From the NCBI GenBank assembly GCA_030583905.1, contig CP129481.1, positions 868,001 to 932,000 on the forward strand: 64,000 bases of DNA. The letters run 5' to 3'. The position numbers and the translations under genes were made by a program. Positions within the stretch are counted from its first letter, which is position 1; each line of letters begins with the position of its first letter. This document shows, in pieces, positions 41,856 to 51,080 of the stretch. This DNA comes from Anaerolineales bacterium. GTDB lineage: Bacteria; Chloroflexota; Anaerolineae; Anaerolineales; Villigracilaceae. Below the pieces are notes generated by a model that was not told where the DNA came from, made no database searches, and worked only from the letters and a program-made list of their open reading frames with translations.

Positions 41856-43181
41856 TTAATCCGTTTCGCCGGAACCGATTCCCTTTGGTTTCCACTTATT
41901 CTCATCTTTCAGGCGGTGCTGGATGCCGCCGCGGTCGTGCAATTGGTCGAAGCCTTCGGGTTTGATGAACATCTCTTCGCCGTCAAGCAGGGCAGTGAGA
42001 CCGGTCTGACCGGGTTCGGGGCGTTTGAGTCCCTTGAACTTCGCCGCATCGGACGGGATGTAATCGGTGGGCTCCTCGTAGGTGGTGATGTAACCTTCGT
42101 AGTTGCGCAGGATGACCTTGTGGTCGGACATGCTCAACAGGTAGTTGGGCATCAGCGGAATCTTCCCGCCGCCGCCCGGCGCATCCACGATGAATTGCGG
42201 AACGGCGTAGCCGGAGGTATGTCCGCGCAGACCTTCCATGATCTCGATGCCCTTGGCGACCGGCGTGCGGAAGTGTCCTGCGCCTTCCACAAGATCGCAT
42301 TGATAAAGGTAGTACGGGCGCACGCGGATGCGGACGAGGTCCTGCACCAACTGACGCTGGATGTGCACGTTGTCGTTCACGCCCGCCAGCAAAACGGATT
42401 GATTGCCGAGCGGAATGCCGGCTTTTGTAAGACGATCTGTGGCGTCCGCAAGTTCCTTCGAGATCTCGCTCGGGTGGTTGACATGGATATTCAGCCAGAG
42501 CGGGTGGAATTTTGCGAGCATATCGCACAATTCCTGTGTGACGCGCATCGGCATGAAGACCGGTACGCGCGAACCGATGCGGACGATCTCGATATGCGGA
42601 ATTTCGCGCAGACGGGTGAGCAGTTCCTCGAGGACTTTTGGCGCCAGTACGAGCGGGTCGCCGCCGGAAAGCAGCACGTCACGTACCTGCGGCGTGCGCT
42701 TGAGGTATTCGATCTGCATCTCGAATTCCTCGCGTTTGAACGTCTGTCCCGGGTCGCCGACGATGCGCGAGCGTGTGCAGTAGCGGCAGTACGAGGCGCA
42801 CTGGGTCGTGACCAGCATGAGCACCCTGTCAGGATACCGATGGACCAGCCCCGGCACGGGAGAGTGGCGGTCCTCCGCGAGGGAGTCTTCCATCATGGCG
42901 GTAAAGGATTGCATTTCCTCCGCAACGGGGATGACCTGTTTGCGGATGGGGTCGTTCGGGTCTTCGGGGTCGATCAGGGAGATGAAGTAAGGCGTTATAT
43001 CCACGCGGAACAAGCCCTGCGTTTGCAGCGCCTTGCGCTCGCTTTCGGTCAGCGGAAGAACTTTTTCGATCTCTTCGACCGTGTTCAGGCGGTGACTTAA
43101 CTGCCAGCGCCAATCGTTCCATTTTTCGTCCGGTACATCGGCATAGATATTTGCTCGTTTTGATACAAATTCAGTTTTCAT
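41856..43181 (-). CDS. kamA: Lysine 2,3-aminomutase (radical SAM)
   Basis: KamA converts L-lysine to L-beta-lysine using SAM, PLP and a [4Fe-4S] cluster. The 441-residue protein has the CASYCRYC radical SAM motif near residues 130-137 and the PLP-binding lysine in PGGGGKIPL. The partner of the ablAB osmolyte pathway, ablB, is not adjacent; the closest acetyltransferase (44277-44579) is a small GNAT protein of another type. So lysine degradation or beta-lysine as an end product are both open. It is divergent from the agmatinase-like gene. Confidence 0.94.
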   Translation of the reverse strand: MKTEFVSKRANIYADVPDEKWNDWRWQLSHRLNTVEEIEKVLPLTESERKALQTQGLFRVDITPYFISLIDPEDPNDPIRKQVIPVAEEMQSFTAMMEDSLAEDRHSPVPGLVHRYPDRVLMLVTTQCASYCRYCTRSRIVGDPGQTFKREEFEMQIEYLKRTPQVRDVLLSGGDPLVLAPKVLEELLTRLREIPHIEIVRIGSRVPVFMPMRVTQELCDMLAKFHPLWLNIHVNHPSEISKELADATDRLTKAGIPLGNQSVLLAGVNDNVHIQRQLVQDLVRIRVRPYYLYQCDLVEGAGHFRTPVAKGIEIMEGLRGHTSGYAVPQFIVDAPGGGGKIPLMPNYLLSMSDHKVILRNYEGYITTYEEPTDYIPSDAAKFKGLKRPEPGQTGLTALLDGEEMFIKPEGFDQLHDRGGIQHRLKDENKWKPKGIGSGETD

Positions 43182-43372
43182 GGGGTTCCTCCAAAATTAT
43201 TAAGTCAAGACTCGGATTCGACGAAAAAGCATCGCTCATACAGGAGGATCATGGTCGGGGCGAAAGAAACCGGCGAATTTTACGATCATGAATATCATTG
43301 TAAAAGCAAACGGAACGCGGGTCAATGTCCCCCTGTTTTCACGGGTACAATTGGGTGAAAAGGAGCGAAATC

Positions 43373-44272
43373 ATGACCCTTGAAGGCACCCATGGCTACT
43401 GGGGTGATCTCCATCGCCCCGGACTGACTCCCGAACAAACTGATTTCACAGTCATCGGCATCCCGTTTGACGGGCTTGCCAGCGCGCGGAAGGGAGCGGC
43501 GCTCGCGCCTGAACGTTTGCGTTACTGGTCGCGGCATCTGACGCCGTACAGCGAGGACCGGACGCGCCTGAAGAATTTGACCGTCTGTGATCTTGGGGAT
43601 ATTAAGATCGCGCGTCCCGAATCGGACTTTGAACTGGTGCGCCGTCAGGTGGCGGATCTGCCGAACATGCCGATCCTTCTCGGTGGTGACCATTCGGTGA
43701 CCATCCCCATCCTGCACGGACAGCGCGAACGTTACAAAGACCTTCGTCTTGGCGTGCTGTGGGTGGATGCCCATCCCGATTTGTGTGATGTCTTCGACGG
43801 TTCGCGCCTTTCCCATGCCAATACCATGCGCCGCGCATTGGATTTCGGCATCGAACCGCATGACGTGTGCATGGTCGGATTGCGCTCGTGGGAAGAGCAG
43901 GAAATTGACCTGATCGAGAACGGGGGCATCCACGTCTACACCGCTGCGGATGTGGCGGAGCGCGGTATGAGAAAAGTGGCGGACAGCGTCTATAACATCC
44001 TCAACGATTGCGACGCCGTCCACATATCGCTGGATATTGACTGCCTTGACCCATCCGCTGCGCCGGGCACGGGCATCCCTGAATTCGGCGGCTTGACATC
44101 GCGCGATGTGCTGACCCTCATCAAGGGTATGCAGGGGCTTTCGCTCGTCGGCTTGGATGTGGTGGAGATCACCCCGCCGCTCGACCCGTCCGAATCAACG
44201 GTTTTTGCGGGGCTCAAGATCATCATGGAATATATCGCCGTCATTGCGCGTGAAAAACAAAAGGCAGGTTAA
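43373..44272 (+). CDS. Ureohydrolase (agmatinase/arginase family)
   Basis: The 299-residue protein has the two-manganese motifs of this family: GGDHS near residue 104, DAHPD near 132 and DIDCLDPSAAPG near 222. It hydrolyses a guanidino compound (agmatine, arginine, formiminoglutamate or guanidinobutyrate) with release of urea or formamide; the specificity cannot be fixed by eye. AAAGGAG precedes the ATG at 43373; an earlier start at 43325 is not supported. A small acetyltransferase gene follows 4 bp later. Confidence 0.88.
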   Translation: MTLEGTHGYWGDLHRPGLTPEQTDFTVIGIPFDGLASARKGAALAPERLRYWSRHLTPYSEDRTRLKNLTVCDLGDIKIARPESDFELVRRQVADLPNMPILLGGDHSVTIPILHGQRERYKDLRLGVLWVDAHPDLCDVFDGSRLSHANTMRRALDFGIEPHDVCMVGLRSWEEQEIDLIENGGIHVYTAADVAERGMRKVADSVYNILNDCDAVHISLDIDCLDPSAAPGTGIPEFGGLTSRDVLTLIKGMQGLSLVGLDVVEITPPLDPSESTVFAGLKIIMEYIAVIAREKQKAG

Positions 44273-44276
44273 ACGA

Positions 44277-44579
44277 ATGGAAATTGAACTTAATGAACTG
44301 GAAATCACCAACAACCCCGCGGAGAACCGTTTCGAAGTCTGGATCGACGGTCAACTATCGAAACTCGATTACATCGAAGATGGCGATACCATCGTGATGA
44401 CCCACGTCGGCGTGCATCCCGAACATCGCGGCGGCGGCGTGGCAGGCAGGATCACCCAGGTCGCTTTGGAATACGCGAAACAAAGGAATCTGCGCGTGAT
44501 CCCCATGTGTTCCTATGTGGCGTCCTACATTCGCAGGAATCCGCAATATATTGAATTGACAAAAAATCAGGGGAATTAA
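44277..44579 (+). CDS. Small GNAT-fold acetyltransferase-like protein
   Basis: The 100-residue product has the acetyl-CoA loop region THVGVHPEHRGGGVAGRITQ and a CSYVASYIRRNPQY C-terminal element typical of the YidJ/COG2388 group. It is shorter than classical GNATs. Its ATG lies 4 bp after the ureohydrolase stop, so the two are co-transcribed. The substrate is unknown; an amine such as a polyamine would fit the neighbour, which is inference. Confidence 0.8.
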   Translation: MEIELNELEITNNPAENRFEVWIDGQLSKLDYIEDGDTIVMTHVGVHPEHRGGGVAGRITQVALEYAKQRNLRVIPMCSYVASYIRRNPQYIELTKNQGN

Positions 44580-44585
44580 TTATTG

Positions 44586-44609
44586 CAGGGCGGACAAATA
44601 TCCGCCCTG
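44586..44609. terminator. Hairpin between convergent gene ends
   Basis: CAGGGCGGA and TCCGCCCTG form a 9-bp stem around a 6-nt loop, between the GNAT gene and the end of hypE. The flanks are A/T-rich without a long T run, so a bidirectional terminator is likely but weaker than the others here. Confidence 0.65.
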
Positions 44610-44610
44610 A

Positions 44611-45663
44611 TTAACAAATTCTCGGCAGCATTTCGCCGGGAAGCATGTCCACGAGCCTCGTTCCCCCAATGGCGGTTTTCAATCTAACCTGTGACTTTCC
44701 AGTCCCGATCACCCTGCCGATGATCGCGGCATCTTCGCCGTATTTTGCTCGTTTCATCGCGGATAAAACCATCTCAGCGTCATCCCCTTTCACGAACGCG
44801 ACCAACTTCCCTTCGTTCGCCACAAACAACGGATCGAATCCCAGCATTTCGCACGCCGCCTTGACCGCAGGCTTGTACGGCAGTTTTTCCTCTTCGATCT
44901 CAATTGTCACATTCGATTGCTCGGATATCTCCACCAATGACGTAGCCAACCCGCCGCGCGTGGGATCGCGCAACACATGGATTTCTCCCGCCGCGAGCAT
45001 CGCCTCGATCAAATGATTGAGCGGAGCGACGTCACTTTCGAGCGCGGTTTCAAATCCCAGATCTTCCCGCGCCGACAAGACCGCAATGCCGTGATCTCCG
45101 ATCGTTCCGGAGGCGATGACCACGTCTCCCTCTTTTGCATTTGCGCCGGAGATGTTCACGCCGTCTGCAATCGCCCCCATCCCCGACGTGTTGATGAACA
45201 ACTTGTCCGCGCCGCCTTTTTGCACCACTTTCGTATCGCCCGCCGCGATGTACACACCTGCTTCCTTCGCCGCATCCTGCATCGAAGCGACAACTCTCTG
45301 CAAGGTTTCAAAAGGCAAGCCTTCTTCCAAAACGAATCCACACGTGAGCGCAATCGGTCTCGCGCCGACCATCGCCAGATCATTCACGGTTCCGCAAATG
45401 GCGAGCCGTCCGATGTCGCCGCCGGGAAAAAACAACGGTGAGACGACATGCGAGTCGGTCGTCAACGCGAAACGTGCGCCGTTCATTTCGACCACTGCCG
45501 AGTCATCCAGCGAGCGCGGAGCGGCAGTCCCCAAATCGGGGAGGAAAAGCCGTCGAAGCAGGTCGCGGCTCAAGGTCCCGCCTGAACCGTGCCCGAGGAT
45601 CACCGTCTCAGTTGGGCGGATCGGCACGGGGCAGGTATATCCCTCAAAGTCAAATTCATTCAT
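44611..45663 (-). CDS. hypE: Hydrogenase maturation protein HypE
   Basis: HypE dehydrates a carbamoylated C-terminal cysteine to a thiocyanate that donates the CN ligands of the [NiFe] centre. The 350-residue protein has [12 protein letters not shown] at residues 24-35, the AIRS-type ATP-binding folds and the essential C-terminal ...PRIC. It is the last gene of the hydrogenase operon and overlaps hypD by 8 bp. Confidence 0.96.
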   Translation of the reverse strand: MNEFDFEGYTCPVPIRPTETVILGHGSGGTLSRDLLRRLFLPDLGTAAPRSLDDSAVVEMNGARFALTTDSHVVSPLFFPGGDIGRLAICGTVNDLAMVGARPIALTCGFVLEEGLPFETLQRVVASMQDAAKEAGVYIAAGDTKVVQKGGADKLFINTSGMGAIADGVNISGANAKEGDVVIASGTIGDHGIAVLSAREDLGFETALESDVAPLNHLIEAMLAAGEIHVLRDPTRGGLATSLVEISEQSNVTIEIEEEKLPYKPAVKAACEMLGFDPLFVANEGKLVAFVKGDDAEMVLSAMKRAKYGEDAAIIGRVIGTGKSQVRLKTAIGGTRLVDMLPGEMLPRIC

Positions 45664-46753
45664 GGGTCACTTCCCGATGATACTTGTAATACGCGGCGCA
45701 CGCGCCCTCCGCCGAAACCATCGGCGCGCCGAGCGGCGTTTGCGGCGTGCACTCTTTCCCGAAGGCGGGGCAGCCCGTCGGCTTTTTCAAGCCCTGCAAA
45801 ATTTCGCCCGCGATGCATAGCGGCGACTCTTGCGTGAGGATGTCCCCCACGTCGAATTTGATCTCTGCGTCGAAGTCGGCAAAATCAGGACTCAAGCCCC
45901 AGCCGCTTTGCGGGATGACGCCGATGCCGCGCCACTTGCGGTCCACCGATTGGAAGACGCTTCGGATCGTGTTTTGAGCTGATTCATTGCCCCCAAACTT
46001 GACCGCCCGCTGATACTGATTCTCCGCAATGGATTCGCCTGCTTCGAGTTGCTTGATCGCCGATACCATGCCATTGAGAAGATCAATCGGCTCGAAACCC
46101 GTGACAACGATTGGCACATGATATTTCTCCGCGATGGACGGATACTCGTGGAAGCCCATCACCGCGCAGACATGCCCCGCCGCAAGAAACGCCTGCACGC
46201 GGTTGGACTTGGAACCTAGGATTGCCTCCATTGCAGGCGGCACGCGGACATGCGAAGTAATAACGGAAAAGTTCTTTATATTCTTATTCTTCGCCTGTAG
46301 GACCGCCATTGCGTTGGCGGGCGCGGTGGTTTCAAAACCGATGGCGAAGAATACAACTTCCTTATCAGGGTTGGCTTCGGCAAGCCCAACAGCATCAAGC
46401 GGCGAATAGACCACGCGCACATCCCCGCCTTTTGCGCGGACGGAGAACAGATCCTGTGTCGAGCCGGGCACGCGCAGCATGTCGCCGTACGAGGTGAAGA
46501 TTACGTCGGGACGCGATGCGATGGCGATGGCTTTGTCAATTTGCTCGAGCGGAGTCACACAAACAGGACAGCCCGGTCCGTGCACAAGTTCGATCTGCGG
46601 CGGGAGCATGGCATCCAAGCCGTGGTGCAGAAAAGCATGAGTCTGTCCGCCGCAGATTTCCATGATGACCCAGTTTTGGGTGGTGATGGATGCGATCTCG
46701 CGCAGCAGGGCTTTCACTTTTTCAGGGTTGCGGTATTCGTCAAGATATTTCAT
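45656..46753 (-). CDS. hypD: Hydrogenase maturation protein HypD
   Basis: HypD is the [4Fe-4S] scaffold on which the Fe(CN)2CO unit is built with HypC. The 365-residue protein has the key cysteine blocks ICGGQTHAF and [10 protein letters not shown], plus later [13 protein letters not shown] and [10 protein letters not shown] elements. I chose the ATG at 46753, giving [10 protein letters not shown], which matches the usual N-terminus; a GTG at 46762 is the alternative. It lies between hypC and hypE. Confidence 0.95.
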   Translation of the reverse strand: MKYLDEYRNPEKVKALLREIASITTQNWVIMEICGGQTHAFLHHGLDAMLPPQIELVHGPGCPVCVTPLEQIDKAIAIASRPDVIFTSYGDMLRVPGSTQDLFSVRAKGGDVRVVYSPLDAVGLAEANPDKEVVFFAIGFETTAPANAMAVLQAKNKNIKNFSVITSHVRVPPAMEAILGSKSNRVQAFLAAGHVCAVMGFHEYPSIAEKYHVPIVVTGFEPIDLLNGMVSAIKQLEAGESIAENQYQRAVKFGGNESAQNTIRSVFQSVDRKWRGIGVIPQSGWGLSPDFADFDAEIKFDVGDILTQESPLCIAGEILQGLKKPTGCPAFGKECTPQTPLGAPMVSAEGACAAYYKYHREVTHE

Positions 46754-46796
46754 GGAGTTCACTCTTCAATTCTAAAATATCAAATGCGACGCACCG

Positions 46797-47045
46797 TCAC
46801 ATCTCGTTCAATTCATCTCCGATATCGGCGATCTCCTGAAGCAGGCGCAAGGTTTCCTGCGCTTCCTCTTCATCCATGAGGCTGATGGCGAAGCCGACGT
46901 GGACAAGCGCGTAATCCCCGACTTTCGCTTCGGGCGTGTATTCAAGGCAGATCTCCCTGGCGATGCCGCCGAAGTCGATCTTTGCCATGCGGAGGTTGTC
47001 TTTTTCGTAGATGTCGGTCAGTTTGCCGGGGATGGCGAGGCACAT
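46797..47045 (-). CDS. hypC: Hydrogenase maturation chaperone HypC
   Basis: The 82-residue protein begins MCLAIPGKL; Cys2, exposed after Met removal, binds the Fe centre together with HypD. The middle contains YALVHVGFAISLMDEEEAQETL, as in the family. It hands the Fe(CN)2CO unit to the large subunit. The gene lies between hypF, from which it is separated by a repeat, and hypD. Confidence 0.95.
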   Translation of the reverse strand: MCLAIPGKLTDIYEKDNLRMAKIDFGGIAREICLEYTPEAKVGDYALVHVGFAISLMDEEEAQETLRLLQEIADIGDELNEM

Positions 47046-47064
47046 ATAAAACTTCCTTTCTTCC

Positions 47065-47161
47065 TGTCGTTGCGAGGGTGTTTGGTTTCGACACCATACT
47101 GCGTTCGGTGCAAGTGTACGGATTTCGTCCTACTCAACCACCAGCGCGGCTCGCAATGACA
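47065..47161. repeat. Inverted repeat element between hypF and hypC
   Basis: TGTCGTTGCGAG (47065-47076) and CTCGCAATGACA (47150-47161) are 12-bp inverted copies with one mismatch, bracketing 73 bp. This TGTCATTGCGAG-type element is, from memory, widespread in bacterial genomes. The right copy overlaps the last codons of hypF, so the hypF C-terminus is encoded by the repeat. Confidence 0.65.
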
Positions 47162-49476
47162 TTGGCTATCACAGCCTGACCCAACGCGAGACCGCCGTCG
47201 TTGGTCGGAACCTGTTTGTGGAAATACACGACAAAGCCTTCCTTCTCCAACCTGTCGCGGACGAGGTCGAGCAATATTTGATTCTGCCACACGCCGCCGG
47301 AGAGCGCGACTTCATTCAGGCTGGTCTGCTCACGGGCTTGCTTGCAAATATCCATCGAAATTTGCGCGATGGTCTTGTGGAATTTCGCGCCGATCATGCC
47401 GATGGCTTCGTTTGCGCGGATGTCGCGGAGGATGGCGGTGAATAATTCTTTAACGTTTATTGTTTCGTCAATCGTGTATGGATATGTGTCTGCAGATGCG
47501 ATGAACGGCTTGGACAGAACCTCCATCTCGATGGCGGCTTGCGCTTCGTAGGTGACATCGCTTCGGACTCCGCTGAGGCTTGCCACTGCATCGAAGAGAC
47601 GTCCCATCGAAGAGGTGAGCGGGGAATTGAGTTTCTTGTCCACTTGCTGTTGGACGATGGTGATTGCCTGCCTGTCGGTCTTTTGCAGGAAGGGCAGATC
47701 GGCAATATCAAGTCCAAGCGCATGGGCGTAGCCGACGGCGATGCGCCACGGGTGGCGGATGGCAGAGTCACCGCCGGGGAGGGGTAAATATTCGAGGTGG
47801 GCAAACCGCTCGAAGTCCGCGTAGGAGGCGAGAAGCGCTTCCCCGCCCCAGATCGCGCCATCGGTTCCGTATCCTGTGCCGTCGAAGGAGAGTCCGATCA
47901 CGTTTTTATTTTCCAAGCCGTTATCCGCCATGCAGGACGCGATGTGGGCATGATGATGCTGGACGGCGATCTGCGGAATATCCATTTTGTGCGCGTAATG
48001 CGTGGTGAAATAATTAGGATGCAGATCATACGCGACGACCTCGGGCTGGACGCGGAAGATGTGAGAGAGATGGTTTATGCCCTGCTCAAATGATTCGTAG
48101 GTTTCGGCGTTTTCCATATCGCCGATGTGGTGGCTGAGGAAGGCATAGCCGTCACGTGCGAGGCAGAAGGTGTTCTTGAGTTCGCCGCCGACGGCGATGG
48201 TGGGATTCACATTGAATGGAAGTCTGACAGGGTAGGGGGCGTAGCCGCGTGAACGTCGTAGAAAGTGGAAAGTAGAAAGCGGCAAATCTTTCCACTTTCC
48301 ACTTTCCACCCGCATCACCGAATCATCACAGCGCACATGAATGGGACGATCATGCAGGATGAATGCATCGGCAAGCGGGGAGAGCCGCTCGAGCGCTTCT
48401 TCATTTTCGATGGCAATGGGTTCTTCGCTCAGGTTACCGCTGGTCATTACAAGGACAGCGGGAGCGGGTTCGCGCGCAAGGATGGGGTCGGTCTGGTTGA
48501 GAAGCAGGTGATGCAGGGGCGTGTACGGCAGCATGAAACCGAGCGTATCCATGTTTGGCGCCACGCTTGTAAAATTTGCTTCCCGTTTTTTCTCAAGCAA
48601 AACGATGGGCTTTTCGCGGCTGGTCAACAGACCGGCTTCGGCTTCATTGACCTTGCAGATCGATTCGATAGTCTCCAAGTTTTCTGCCATTACTGCGAAC
48701 GGTTTGCCTGCACGTCCCTTGCGGTGGCGAAGTTCCTCGACGGCATAGGCATTGTTCGCGTCGCAAGCAAGGTGGAATCCGCCGAGTCCCTTGATGGCGA
48801 TGATCCTCCCCTCCCGCAGTAACCGGCGGGTTTTCAAGATGGCATGGATGCGATACTCGATGGTGGAGATCCTGGAATCAGGCAGGTTGGTGCGGGAATC
48901 TCTGAGCGTGACAAAGGGTCCGCAGGTGGGGCAGGCGACAGGCTGGGCATGGAAGCGGCGATCCAGCGGGTTTTCGTATTCGGTGCGGCAGTTGTCACAC
49001 AGCGGGAAATCCGCCATGGTGGTGTTTGGGCGGTCGTAGGGGATGTCCTTGATGATGGTGAAGCGTGGTCCGCAGTTGGTGCAGTTAATAAAGGGATAGA
49101 GGTAGCGCCTGTCATTTGGATCGAATAGCTCGCGCTCGCAATCCGCGCAGACGGCTGTATCCGGTGAAATGGGCTGATACGCGCCTGAGATCGCCGCAGA
49201 CTCGCGGATTTCGAAATCCGCGTACTGGATGTTGGAGAGTTCGACCCGCGTCAGGTCGAGCGAATCAATCTTTGCGAGTGGAGGTTTTTCATCGGAGAGG
49301 GATTTGACGAACTGGTCAATGTTTACCGTATTGCCGTCAATGAGAATTTCGACACCGTTCGATGTGTTCCGCACCCAACCGTGCAGGTCGAGCCGCTTTG
49401 CCAATCCATACACAAATGGACGGAAGCCAACTCCCTGTACGATCCCACTGACACGAACGTGCATTGTCGACATCAT
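47134..49476 (-). CDS. hypF: Hydrogenase maturation carbamoyltransferase HypF
   Basis: HypF makes the carbamoyl group that becomes the CN ligands, acting from carbamoyl phosphate onto HypE. The 780-residue protein has an acylphosphatase domain (VSGIVQGVGFRPF), two C-X2-C zinc fingers (CADCERELF, CTNCGPRF, CDNCRTEY, CPTCGPF), a YrdC-like domain (KGLGGFHLACDA) and a Kae1-like domain (HHHAHIASCMAD). Two interspersed repeats are inserted in frame. The ATG at 49476 overlaps the hypB stop by 4 bp; the ATG at 49473 is an alternative. Confidence 0.95.
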   Translation of the reverse strand: MMSTMHVRVSGIVQGVGFRPFVYGLAKRLDLHGWVRNTSNGVEILIDGNTVNIDQFVKSLSDEKPPLAKIDSLDLTRVELSNIQYADFEIRESAAISGAYQPISPDTAVCADCERELFDPNDRRYLYPFINCTNCGPRFTIIKDIPYDRPNTTMADFPLCDNCRTEYENPLDRRFHAQPVACPTCGPFVTLRDSRTNLPDSRISTIEYRIHAILKTRRLLREGRIIAIKGLGGFHLACDANNAYAVEELRHRKGRAGKPFAVMAENLETIESICKVNEAEAGLLTSREKPIVLLEKKREANFTSVAPNMDTLGFMLPYTPLHHLLLNQTDPILAREPAPAVLVMTSGNLSEEPIAIENEEALERLSPLADAFILHDRPIHVRCDDSVMRVESGKWKDLPLSTFHFLRRSRGYAPYPVRLPFNVNPTIAVGGELKNTFCLARDGYAFLSHHIGDMENAETYESFEQGINHLSHIFRVQPEVVAYDLHPNYFTTHYAHKMDIPQIAVQHHHAHIASCMADNGLENKNVIGLSFDGTGYGTDGAIWGGEALLASYADFERFAHLEYLPLPGGDSAIRHPWRIAVGYAHALGLDIADLPFLQKTDRQAITIVQQQVDKKLNSPLTSSMGRLFDAVASLSGVRSDVTYEAQAAIEMEVLSKPFIASADTYPYTIDETINVKELFTAILRDIRANEAIGMIGAKFHKTIAQISMDICKQAREQTSLNEVALSGGVWQNQILLDLVRDRLEKEGFVVYFHKQVPTNDGGLALGQAVIANVIASRAGG
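48261..48309. repeat. GAAAGTGGAAAG / CTTTCCACTTTC repeat in frame in hypF
   Basis: GAAAGTGGAAAG (48261-48272) and its inverted copy CTTTCCACTTTC (twice within 48288-48306) are inserted between the conserved VRCDDSVMR and LRRSRGYAP blocks of HypF. The frame is kept and encodes a short SGKWKDLPLSTFHF-like loop. Confidence 0.65.
48850..48898. repeat. CGATACTCGATGG-type repeat in frame in hypF
   Basis: A segment with GCGATACTCGATGGTGGAG and GGAATCAGGCAGGTTGGTG encodes NLPDSRISTIEYRIHA-like residues between TLRDS and TRRLLREGRI, where HypF proteins normally have a short linker. The CGATACTCGA element also appears in the pheS leader near 35660. Confidence 0.5.
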
Positions 49477-50144
49477 TTTTCGCTGCTTCTGTTTGTGCTC
49501 ACTTTTTCGACCAGCCAGTCTGCCCAGGCGTCCATACCTTCCCCGGTCTTGCACGATACGGGAAAGACGGTCACGCCGGGGTTGAGAATCTCCACACCTT
49601 GCTGGAAGTATTCCATGTTGAACGGCACATAGGGCAGCAGGTCGATCTTATTGATGATGAGCGCCTGCATACCCATGTACATGCCGGGATATTTGTACGG
49701 TTTATCGTCGCCTTCGGGGATGGATGCGATCAGAACGTTCAGGTGCGTGCCGATCTGAAAATTAGCGGGGCAGACCAGGTTGCCGACGTTCTCAACAAGT
49801 ATCAGGTCCAGGTCTTGAAGCGGAAGCGCGGGCAGGGCGTCTGCCAGCATGACTGCATCCAGGTGACATTCGCCGCCGGTATTGATCTGCACGGCGGGAA
49901 GTCCAGCCGCCATTGCCTTTTCTGCATCGATGGATGTGGCGAGATCGCCTTCGATCACACCGAGTTTCAGTCGTCCGTTCAATGCGTCGAGCGTCTTGAG
50001 AATGAAGCTGGTTTTGCCCGCGCCCGGAGACGCCATGATGTTGATGGCGAACACACCCGCCCGATCGAGTATCCCGCGGTTGTTTTCCGCGATGCTGTCA
50101 TTGGCGGACATGATCTTCTCGATAATCGGAATGCGTGTGCTCAT
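49473..50144 (-). CDS. hypB: Hydrogenase maturation GTPase HypB
   Basis: HypB delivers nickel together with HypA, using GTP. The 223-residue protein has the P-loop ASPGAGKTSF near residue 42 and NKIDLLPY as the guanine-specificity element. It lacks the long histidine-rich N-terminus seen in some HypB proteins, so nickel storage is not expected. It is co-transcribed with hypA upstream and hypF downstream (4-bp overlap). Confidence 0.95.
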   Translation of the reverse strand: MSTRIPIIEKIMSANDSIAENNRGILDRAGVFAINIMASPGAGKTSFILKTLDALNGRLKLGVIEGDLATSIDAEKAMAAGLPAVQINTGGECHLDAVMLADALPALPLQDLDLILVENVGNLVCPANFQIGTHLNVLIASIPEGDDKPYKYPGMYMGMQALIINKIDLLPYVPFNMEYFQQGVEILNPGVTVFPVSCKTGEGMDAWADWLVEKVSTNRSSEK

Positions 50145-50162
50145 TATTAAATCTCCAATAAA

Positions 50163-50495
50163 TTATTCAACATCAATGCTTTCCACTTGAAACTCATTGC
50201 CTTTGCTGATGCGTACAGAGATGCTGGAACAAGATGGACAGGTGAACGTCTCGCCGTTCGGACGGAAGACATGCCCGCAGGCACGGCAGGTCATTTCGCC
50301 GGGGATGCGTTCGAAGTGAAGCATCGAACCTTCCGCAAGCGTATCTTTTGAGATGATGTCCCAATAGAACTGGACTGAGTCATCCACGATGGATGAAAAC
50401 TGCCCGATCACCAGATTGATTTTTTTTATCTTTCTGGCGCCGGCGTTCGTCAACGCAATATCGAGAATACCCTGTGTAATCGAAAGTTCGTGCAT
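50163..50495 (-). CDS. hypA: Hydrogenase maturation nickel chaperone HypA
   Basis: The 110-residue protein starts MHELSITQ, with His2 as the nickel ligand, and has the zinc site CRACG...CPSCSS in its C-terminal half. It cooperates with HypB in nickel insertion. It lies between the hydrogenase-specific protease and hypB. Confidence 0.95.
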   Translation of the reverse strand: MHELSITQGILDIALTNAGARKIKKINLVIGQFSSIVDDSVQFYWDIISKDTLAEGSMLHFERIPGEMTCRACGHVFRPNGETFTCPSCSSISVRISKGNEFQVESIDVE

Positions 50496-50542
50496 CGCCT
50501 TAAAATTACCCCCTTATTGGTCTTATTCCAAGATGGATAAAG

Positions 50543-51040
50543 TCACCCTTGCGGCTGATATTCTTCTTTATGGTTTGTGACTTGTTTAAGCAGGTCAATT
50601 ACAACTCTTGCCGCGAACGGGACGGCATCCGCGACGGGCGGTGAAAGGGTTTCACTGAAATCATACACCCGCCTTGTCACGATCCCGATGATGCTCACCT
50701 CATCAGGCAGTTTCGCGCCCATCGACCTGCCCAGTTCGAGCGCATTCTGAAGGGATGTGTCATGCGAGCTGGCGGTGTGGAACGCGGAATAGTTTGGAAG
50801 ATCGCTCAACTTCAAAACCAGGATGGAGCCGGACTGGTCATTCGACGCAAACGCATCCACCAGGATCGCGCGGTCATAACCGATTAAATGCTCCATCAAT
50901 CCCAGTCCGCCCAATGACAGGCATTGGATGTCCACCGGAACATCGGGCGTCAACTGTTTTTTGACCTCTTCAATGACCTTCCAGCCGACACCGTCATCAC
51001 CAAGGATTGGATTGCCGAGCCCCACCACGATGGTTTTCAT
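50543..51040 (-). CDS. [NiFe]-hydrogenase maturation endopeptidase
   Basis: The 165-residue protein has the HyaD/HybD/HoxW-type start GLGNPILGDDGVGWKV, with the acidic nickel-sensing residue, and LVDAF and GIVTRRVYDFSE downstream. It removes the C-terminal peptide of the large subunit after nickel insertion. It lies directly between the large-subunit gene and hypA, which fits the substrate. Confidence 0.92.
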   Translation of the reverse strand: MKTIVVGLGNPILGDDGVGWKVIEEVKKQLTPDVPVDIQCLSLGGLGLMEHLIGYDRAILVDAFASNDQSGSILVLKLSDLPNYSAFHTASSHDTSLQNALELGRSMGAKLPDEVSIIGIVTRRVYDFSETLSPPVADAVPFAARVVIDLLKQVTNHKEEYQPQG

Positions 51041-51080
51041 ATCGACGCTCGCTTCATTCCCAGCCGGGACTTGATCCCGT

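Noticed and set aside
41208..43100. Very long plus-strand open frame opposite the lipoprotein and kamA genes
   Set aside because: It has no start signal or known motif, runs antisense to two well-supported families, and its length comes from GC-rich codon bias on the other strand.
44277..44579. AblB-type beta-lysine acetyltransferase next to kamA
   Set aside because: The protein is only 100 residues and of the YidJ-like GNAT group; AblB is much longer, so the beta-lysine osmolyte pathway is not supported here.
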